A DNA stretch of 64,000 bases, taken from positions 24,553,017 through 24,617,016 of the forward strand of contig CM038466.1 of assembly GCA_021464415.1 (NCBI GenBank). The letters are read 5' to 3'. This DNA is from Lonicera japonica. Taxonomy: Eukaryota > Streptophyta > Magnoliopsida > Dipsacales > Caprifoliaceae. Position numbers and translations under genes: made by a program. Shown one piece after another: positions 57,746-64,000 of the stretch (its first letter is position 1; every line of letters begins with the position of its first letter). Under the pieces are notes generated by a model, which did no database searches, was not told where the DNA came from, and saw only the letters and a program-made list of their open reading frames with translations.

Positions 57746-59689
57746 TTGGTTTTCAGGCAGTTTTCTGTTTAAGAAGAAGAAAAAAATGACTAATACTCAT
57801 TTTTACAGAAATTGTCCGATTGTTTAGACATACTATCACATTTTTATACTTTCATCTAAATTAATTTTACAGAAAACTAAAAAATAATTTTGAGTTATCC
57901 TTTATTTTGCTAAGCATTAGTCAAAAAATGATGGTAAACTATTTTTTCTTTTTTTTACAAAAAGGCTTGAAAAAGGCAAAAAAGAGATATAAAAGTCTGT
58001 ATCAAATTGAAATCTTTTAGGACGGGTAAGTTCAAAATGAAGCATAAAAGGAATGGTGTAAATTTTATTTTCTTGATTTTTTTATTCATGCAATGATTAA
58101 ATAATACAACTTTTATTTTTTGTACAATTTTACAACCACCACAAATAAATTGTATAAAAGGGTGGAATACAACCCCCGCATAAGGTGGATACACCATTTT
58201 TTTTCTTTTTTCTTTTCTTATTTTAAATTATGAAAACTGTAATTTAATAACCTTTAAGTTCATTTTGCTATGGATATATAATTAATTTATTCTTTCTCCT
58301 GTTTTTTTCATTTTTTTTATACTTATGTTTTTAATGCTTGCAATGCCATATTTTTTTAGTAAGTTGTTTCATCTAATTGACCCATGCAACAAAATTTCTC
58401 TTAAATTTATTTCTCAAAACATAAATAAAATTTTCATTTAAATAAATAAGATATACTATTTATTAGAAAAACACATGACTTGTATTTTTTTTAAATAGAA
58501 AATATTATTTGAATACTTAGTTTTATAATGAATGAGATTTCATAATTTGAAATAATATATAAACAAAAAAAGTAAATAAATTTTAATTGGCATTTGAATT
58601 TATAGTTTATGATACTTTATGAATGATAGATATTAAAATAATTAATGGTATTGTAATAGTAAAAAGAATTTGCAATAAACTGTTCCTAATGCATAATGAG
58701 CGTTTTTTGAGTTATCCCCACAATAATACCCATAATTTGAGATACATTCGTTTTACTAATTCTTTAAATTATTGGTCAAATGAACTGGGGGAGAGGGTAA
58801 CTCAAAGCATTGGCAAAGCGGGGATAATTCAAATTATTGATATTATTGAGGGGGCAAACTAAAAAAAATGCAATAAAAAGTATACACCATATCATTTCGA
58901 TTGATAAACGTCAAAACTACTTTGAAATAGCAATTAATATAATGAAAAGCCTAACTTAGCAAGTTTTCGACCAAACCCTATTGGGGTGTATGTTTTTAAA
59001 TTGTGGTAAGTTTAAGTAATACAAATATGACTTGAATTTGGTTAAATTCAGGTTCATATAAATTTAACCTGTTGAATCCAAACCAACTATGTTTGTAAAA
59101 TTGTTTTTTTCTTTAAATACTCTATAATACTATATAATTACAATATATCGGTGCGTGTTGTAGGTTCGGCTGTATAATAAATATGAAAATTTTGGATTGT
59201 CAAAGTTAGCCACCTTTCATCCCAACATAAAGGTTGGGGTTATTACATTTTTAGATGAGTCAAATTTCAGTTTAGCCAAACATGCTTCAAATTTGTCCCC
59301 TTCTTGTTGTTACATAATTATCTCTAAACTATAATTATTATTTTTTTTGTACCTACCATTACCAGTATATATATATATTAGGATTATTAATAGTATTATA
59401 TATGTATATTAAAGGTTAAGTAAGAAATATATGTTACAAATATTTGCAAACAATTTCACATATATGTTAAAATTATTTATATCAGAATAAGGTTCCAAAT
59501 AATATATTACATATTTTTTTGGGTCTATCTATTACATGTTCAATAAAAAATATCTAGTATAAATATTTAAAAATAATTTTCACATAAATGTTAAAATTAT
59601 TTAAATCATAATAACGATTTCAAATATATGTATTAAATCTTAACTTGTATATATATATATATTATGATTATTAATAGTATTATGTATGA
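57746..59689. other. AT-rich region, no gene
   Basis: Mostly noncoding. Around 58680-58860 the motifs GAGTTATCCCC and GGGGATAATTC stand in inverted order, perhaps an old small transposon. The part 59380-59650 repeats 56620-56900. No coding feature is supported. Confidence 0.4.
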
Positions 59690-59955
59690 ATATAAATTTA
59701 TAGTCATATAACTCTCTTTTTAGGAGGTTGAAATAATTTCTTTCTCTTGTCCATGTCAAATTAAAATTCCACTAATTTATAAGCTCTATACACATTGAAA
59801 AGGAAAAAAGAGAAATACTCGCAACAAATTGTAATTAATTTGAGCTAACTTGAATATTCGCCGTTACACAAAGTATGAATAATCTTAAATATGATAGTCA
59901 AATTTATTTTTCCATATTCAACCCTATGAGTTTTTCTTTTCAGGAATTGGGCCTC
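59690..59955. repeat. Local 250-bp repeat, copy C
   Basis: Third copy, reading GAGAAATACTCGCAAC at the point of the copia insertion in copy A. It abuts the gypsy fragment on its right. Confidence 0.75.
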
Positions 59956-60250
59956 TTTGATGACCTTAGCTTTTAACAGATTTTGCACCTCTTATTCAAT
60001 TGCCTTTGTTTTTCAGGTGTTGTTCTTCTCGGCTTTTGTTTAATTGGTTTAAATTTTTTGTCAATATGTCTCCTGTGGCACATGACCTTGGTGTCAATGC
60101 TAAGCATGTCATATGTTTCCCATGTAAACAAATTAACGTTGGCTCTAAAAAACTTAACTAGTTTTTCCTTCATTTCTTCACATAAAGTACTTCATATTAG
60201 GGAGAACTTCTGCTCGACACTTTCTCTTTCAACTACAGTGACTTAAAATA
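59940..60250 (-). pseudogene. Ty3/gypsy RT N-terminal fragment
   Basis: The minus-strand frame contains LVKFFRANVNLFTWETYDML, VMCHRRHIDKKFKPIKQKPR and, in another frame, EVQNLLKAKVIKEAQF. This is the segment just before the RT core of Tat-like gypsy elements. The RT core itself is absent. It is unrelated in position to the large Tat element on the left and is about 10 bp from the copy C repeat edge. Confidence 0.75.
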
Positions 60251-60280
60251 ATTGTTTGAAGGCCTTATTTTTAAGCTGCC

Positions 60281-61905
60281 TGTTGACCTTAAAGTCAATT
60301 AATCTTATTTTGATAATAATAATAAGTTAACAAAGTGTTATTTAACTTGTGTGTTCAAATGATGATAGCTATTAACAATATCTCTTCCGACCAAGTTTGA
60401 CTTCGAACCGAAATCGTCAATACTCATTCAAGCTCAACAATTGCTTATACTCACAAGAAATGAAATCAAATGATTTCCATGTACTTTACAAATAATCAAA
60501 ACCAAGAAAGGATCAAGATCAACAATAAAGTGAAGAAACATACAAGAAAAGTTATCATTGATCAATTATATAGCTCTTGAAATGATTTAACCATGTTAAG
60601 ATTAATTGGAACTAGATTTCACTTTGAAAATGGTTTTTACCGAAAACTAGTCATCTTGAAAAATTCACTATAATTTCATATGAATGATTTTTGACACAAA
60701 AATTATATTAGAAGTCTTAGAAACCTATTTTTGACATTCCCCAAGCATTAGAATTAGGGCTGGGACCGGTTCGGTTCTTGTCCTAAATGATAAGAACCGA
60801 AACCGAGAACCGAAAATTAAAAACGGTTCGGTTTTTAGCTTTTTTTTTCAAGAACCGAAAGTGGAACCGAACCGGTTCTAATGGTTCGGTTCTTCGGGGA
60901 ACCGTTGGAACCGTTAGAACCGTTAGAACCATTAATAATCGTAGGAACCGGCCAAAAACGGTTCTAACGGTTCTTCGGGAAACATTAAAACCCGTAAAAA
61001 CCCTTAAAATTGCTAAAAAACCGGTTTAAAACCCTTAGAACGGTTCCTAACGGTTCCTTTAATTAAATTGACCAAGGAACCGAGAACCGAACCGTTAATA
61101 ACTATTAGGAACCGAACCGGTAAAAAAGTCCACTTTAATAATAAGAACCGAACCGAACCGGTTTTTTTTCGGTTTTTTCGGTTCGGTTTTCGGTTTTTCG
61201 GTTTATTATCCCAGCCCTAATTAGAATCAATTTTGGAGTCAAAATACAAAAGTTAGAAAATTGCACAAAACCATCCTACTCCAGAGCAATGTAGTCGACT
61301 ACATCACTGTTCTGGGAGTTGACTACTTCATGTAGTTGACTACATGAACACCAGGGGAGTCGACTTTCTTAAGAAAATATAGCCGTTGGAGATTTCTTGC
61401 AAGACTAGTTTTGTGCTTCAACCACCTTCAGCCACCCCAAACAGCCATATTGTTTCCCAAACTATATATATGACTTCTAAAACACTTTTTGGGCATTTTT
61501 ACTGCCAAAAATCATTCTTGGGAGTTTTTACTTGAAAAATCAAAATCTTCACTTGATTAAATCATCATTTCTTGAGCCATTATTCTTGATCAAACTTGAT
61601 AACCTCTAGTGTGACCTTAATTTGTATTCTTTATACACTTGAGTGTTATTGTACTTTGGTGTGTATCACCAAAAACTTATTCTTCTAAATTCAAGAGAGG
61701 TTTATTTCTTAGAAAAGTAAGAAGTTTATTCTTGTGTTGAGTGTTGTGATGTAGCAACATTTGTAGGAGTTTGAATACTTATAGTGGTTTAATCTTCACC
61801 CGAAAGAAAATTGGTTATAGTGAAAATTCTCGGGGAACTAACCGAGCACGGAAGTAGGGGCTAACAAGTTGAACCGTGTGGACAAAAAGTCTTCGACTTC
61901 TATCA
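60281..61905 (+). repeat. Copia LTR, interrupted by a hAT MITE
   Basis: Begins TGTTGACCTTAAAGTC and ends GTCTTCGACTTCTATCA. It matches 28384-29665 in reverse orientation. Without the MITE it is about 1.15 kb. The flanks CTGCC and GTTTA do not match, so no target duplication is visible. The copia coding fragment to the right runs on the other strand and need not belong to it. Confidence 0.65.
60747..61227. mobile_element. hAT-type MITE in copia LTR
   Basis: A 465-bp insertion (60755-61219) with ends TAGGGCTGGGA and TCCCAGCCCTA and perfect 8-bp duplications ATTAGAAT (60747-60754 and 61220-61227). Rich in GAACCG and CGGTTC motifs. The related LTR at 28384-29665 has the empty site. Third MITE of this type in the window. 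Confidence 0.92.
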
Positions 61906-61989
61906 GTTTAATCCTTCTATCTCTTGCTCTATTATATTGTGCTATTTATTCATTGTGATTGGAATTAACTTTGTTTATTAATTGCTTGA

Positions 61990-64000
61990 TTGATATATAC
62001 ATTAAACATTTAAACCATATAAAGCTTTAGACATTTAAACACATAATCTGGATAAACATGATTTTCAAAATCGAAAGGTTGTTTCACATAAACTTCATCT
62101 TCAATAAAACCATTCAAGAAAGCACTTTTCACATCATTTGATACAACTTAAAATTCTTAAAGCATGAATAAGCAAGTAGCATGCGAATGGCTTCTAAACG
62201 AGCTATGGGTGCATATGTTTCTTCCTAATCAATGACATCCTCTTGATTGTTTCATTGGGCAACAAGTCTAGCTTTATTTCTAATAATTACACCACTTTCA
62301 TCCACCACTTTCATCCTTCTTATTACGAAATACCCATTTAGTACCTATAATGGTGTGATCATTAGGTTTGGGAACAAGTATCCACACTTTGTTTCTCTCA
62401 AATTGATTGAGCTCTTCTTGCATAGCCATCATCCAAGATTCATTTTATTCGGCTTCATTTATGTTTTTGGGCTCATATTGAGAAACAAATGCCACATTAT
62501 TGCATACATTTCTTAAGGATGATCTAGTCATAACCCTACTAGATGGCTCTCCAAGAATTTGATCAATAGGGTGGTTGGACACAACTTTTCAACGCTTAGG
62601 CAAATCATTCGAGTTTTGCTCGGTTGTGTTTTCTAACTCCTTAGGGGGAGCTTGAGCACTCGAAGTTTCTTCCTTAAATGTATCATTAATTTGAATATCC
62701 GAAACCTTTTGGATAATTTCAACATAGTCATTAGAACGTACTATGGGTAAGAAAGGATTTGACTCATAAAACACAACATGCATAGACTCTTGGATTACTA
62801 AACTTTTCTTGTTATAAACTCTATATGCTTTACTATTAGTGGCATACCCAAGAAAAATTCCTTCATCGAATTTAGCATCAAATTTTCTCAAGTGATCACG
62901 ATCATTCAAAATAAAGCATTTACAACCAAAGACTTTAAAATATGCAATATTTGGTTTCTTGTCATTCCATAACTCATAGGGTATCTTATCTAACTTTTTA
63001 CGAATGATAGAACGATTAATTACATAGCATGCGGTGTTAACGGCTTCCGCCCACAAATATTCCAGCAAAGAATGTTCATTAAGTATAGTCCAAAACATCT
63101 CTTAAAGAGATCTATTTTTCCTTTCAATAACACCATTTTATTGAGGAGTTCTAGGTGCCGAAAAGTTATGATCAATACTATGCTTATCACAAAAGTTCTC
63201 AATGTCAACATTATCGAATTCTCTACCTCTATCACTCCTAACATGCACGATAGAAACACTTTTTTCATTTTAAATTTTTCTACAAAATTTAGCAAAAACA
63301 TGTGGAGTTTCACTTTTGTAGGAAAAAAAAGAACACCCAGGAAAATCTAGTGAAATTGTCAACAATAACAAGAGTATACAATTTGCCACCTAAACTAGCA
63401 ACCGAAATAGAACCAAACAAATCAAGATGCAACATATCAAGGGGTCTAGTTGTAGTAATATCTTTTTTAGACTTGAATGAAGATTTGGACTTGAATGAAG
63501 ATTTGTGTTGTTTACCAAGTTGACATGCATCACAAATTTTATCTTTAACAAATTTGATTTTAGGCAATCCTTTAACTAATTCTTTCTTAGATAAAACATG
63601 AATTAAGTCCATATTAACATGTCCCAGTCTTCTATGCCATAACCAAAATACATCATTAATAGCGGATAAACATTTAACATCTTATTGTGATAAATCATTA
63701 AGTTCAAGAGTATACACATTGTTAGTTCTATATGCAACAAGTAAAATGGAATCATCACTAAAATTCTTAACAATGCAACGATCAGATTTAAAGATAACTT
63801 CATAACCCTTATCATAAAATTGACTAATGCTAAGTAAATTATGCTTTAAACCATCAATTAATAGAACATTATCAATACAAGTAGAATGGTTACCATCCTT
63901 ACCTATACCGATGATTTTGTCCTTGGCGTTGTCTCCGAAAGTCACATTCCCTCATTGCTTAGGAATTAGACTTAAGAAGTTGTTTTTGTCTCCCGTCATG
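61990..64000 (-). pseudogene. Copia pol fragment (SIRE/Maximus-like), runs off the right edge
   Basis: On the minus strand from the right edge there is a pre-integrase/protease region (KHNLLSISQFYDKGYEVIF), then ICDACQLGKQHKSSF and LHLDLFGSISVASLGGK of the integrase. Next come NGVIERKN, YLWAEAVNTACYVINRS and FGCKCFILNDRDHLRKFDA, and finally the start of RT (VPKPNDHTIIGTKWVF). Similarity ends near 61990 inside RT, around the ALYGL motif. Stops (for example within the PQ-NGVIE motif near 63140) and frameshifts break it. An 18-bp tandem duplication doubles the FKSK segment near 63470-63500. The 5' part lies beyond the window. Confidence 0.8.

Overview
The window is nuclear DNA from a flowering plant, probably a eudicot. 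It is AT-rich and intergenic in character, full of nested LTR retrotransposons, hAT and foldback elements, with one clear host gene built from six spliced exons. I see no rRNA, tRNA, CRISPR array or bacterial-type operon.

Layout. 188-2809: a giant foldback (inverted-repeat) element with arms of about 1.3 kb. 2810-24787: a very large Ty3/gypsy element of the Tat/Ogre type on the minus strand. It has LTRs of about 2.6-2.85 kb, a tRNA-Arg-type primer site, gag, protease, RT, two RNase H domains and integrase. It also carries two extra genes on the opposite (plus) strand: a plant-mobile-domain (PMD) gene in five exons and a DUF7745-like gene. Nested in it are a solo LTR (2964-4435) and a hAT MITE (10467-11162). 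24788-26944: AT-rich, with two diverged copies of a Helitron-like 3' end. 26945-31520: a second foldback element, broken by a hAT MITE and a degenerate copia element. 31521-37737: mostly noncoding, with a zf-RVT remnant. 37738-43309: host gene for a single-RRM RNA-binding protein (minus strand, 275 aa), with a dead hAT element in its last intron. 43310-50680: its 5' region and AT-rich DNA, with a cluster of palindromes at 46655-46827 and a LINE-type RNase H remnant. 50839-56202: a complete but dead Ty1/copia element with 161-bp LTRs. 56203-60250: local repeats, a MITE and a gypsy RT fragment. 60281-61905: a copia LTR split by a hAT MITE. 61990-64000: the 3' part of another copia element, minus strand.

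The most interesting signal is regulatory. The 12-bp palindrome TGTCGCGCGACA occurs in arrays just upstream of three TATA boxes of the Tat element: the LTR promoter (minus strand) and the promoters of both antisense genes (plus strand). Within arrays the sites lie 20-23 or 30-32 bp apart, close to two or three helical turns, while the sequence between them differs. This suggests one dimeric regulator controlling sense and antisense transcription of the same element. A 67-nt hairpin occurs both in the LTR and in the leader, with a compensating base-pair change. The retroelement genes are broken mainly by C-to-T or G-to-A stop codons, as expected for methylated, silenced DNA.
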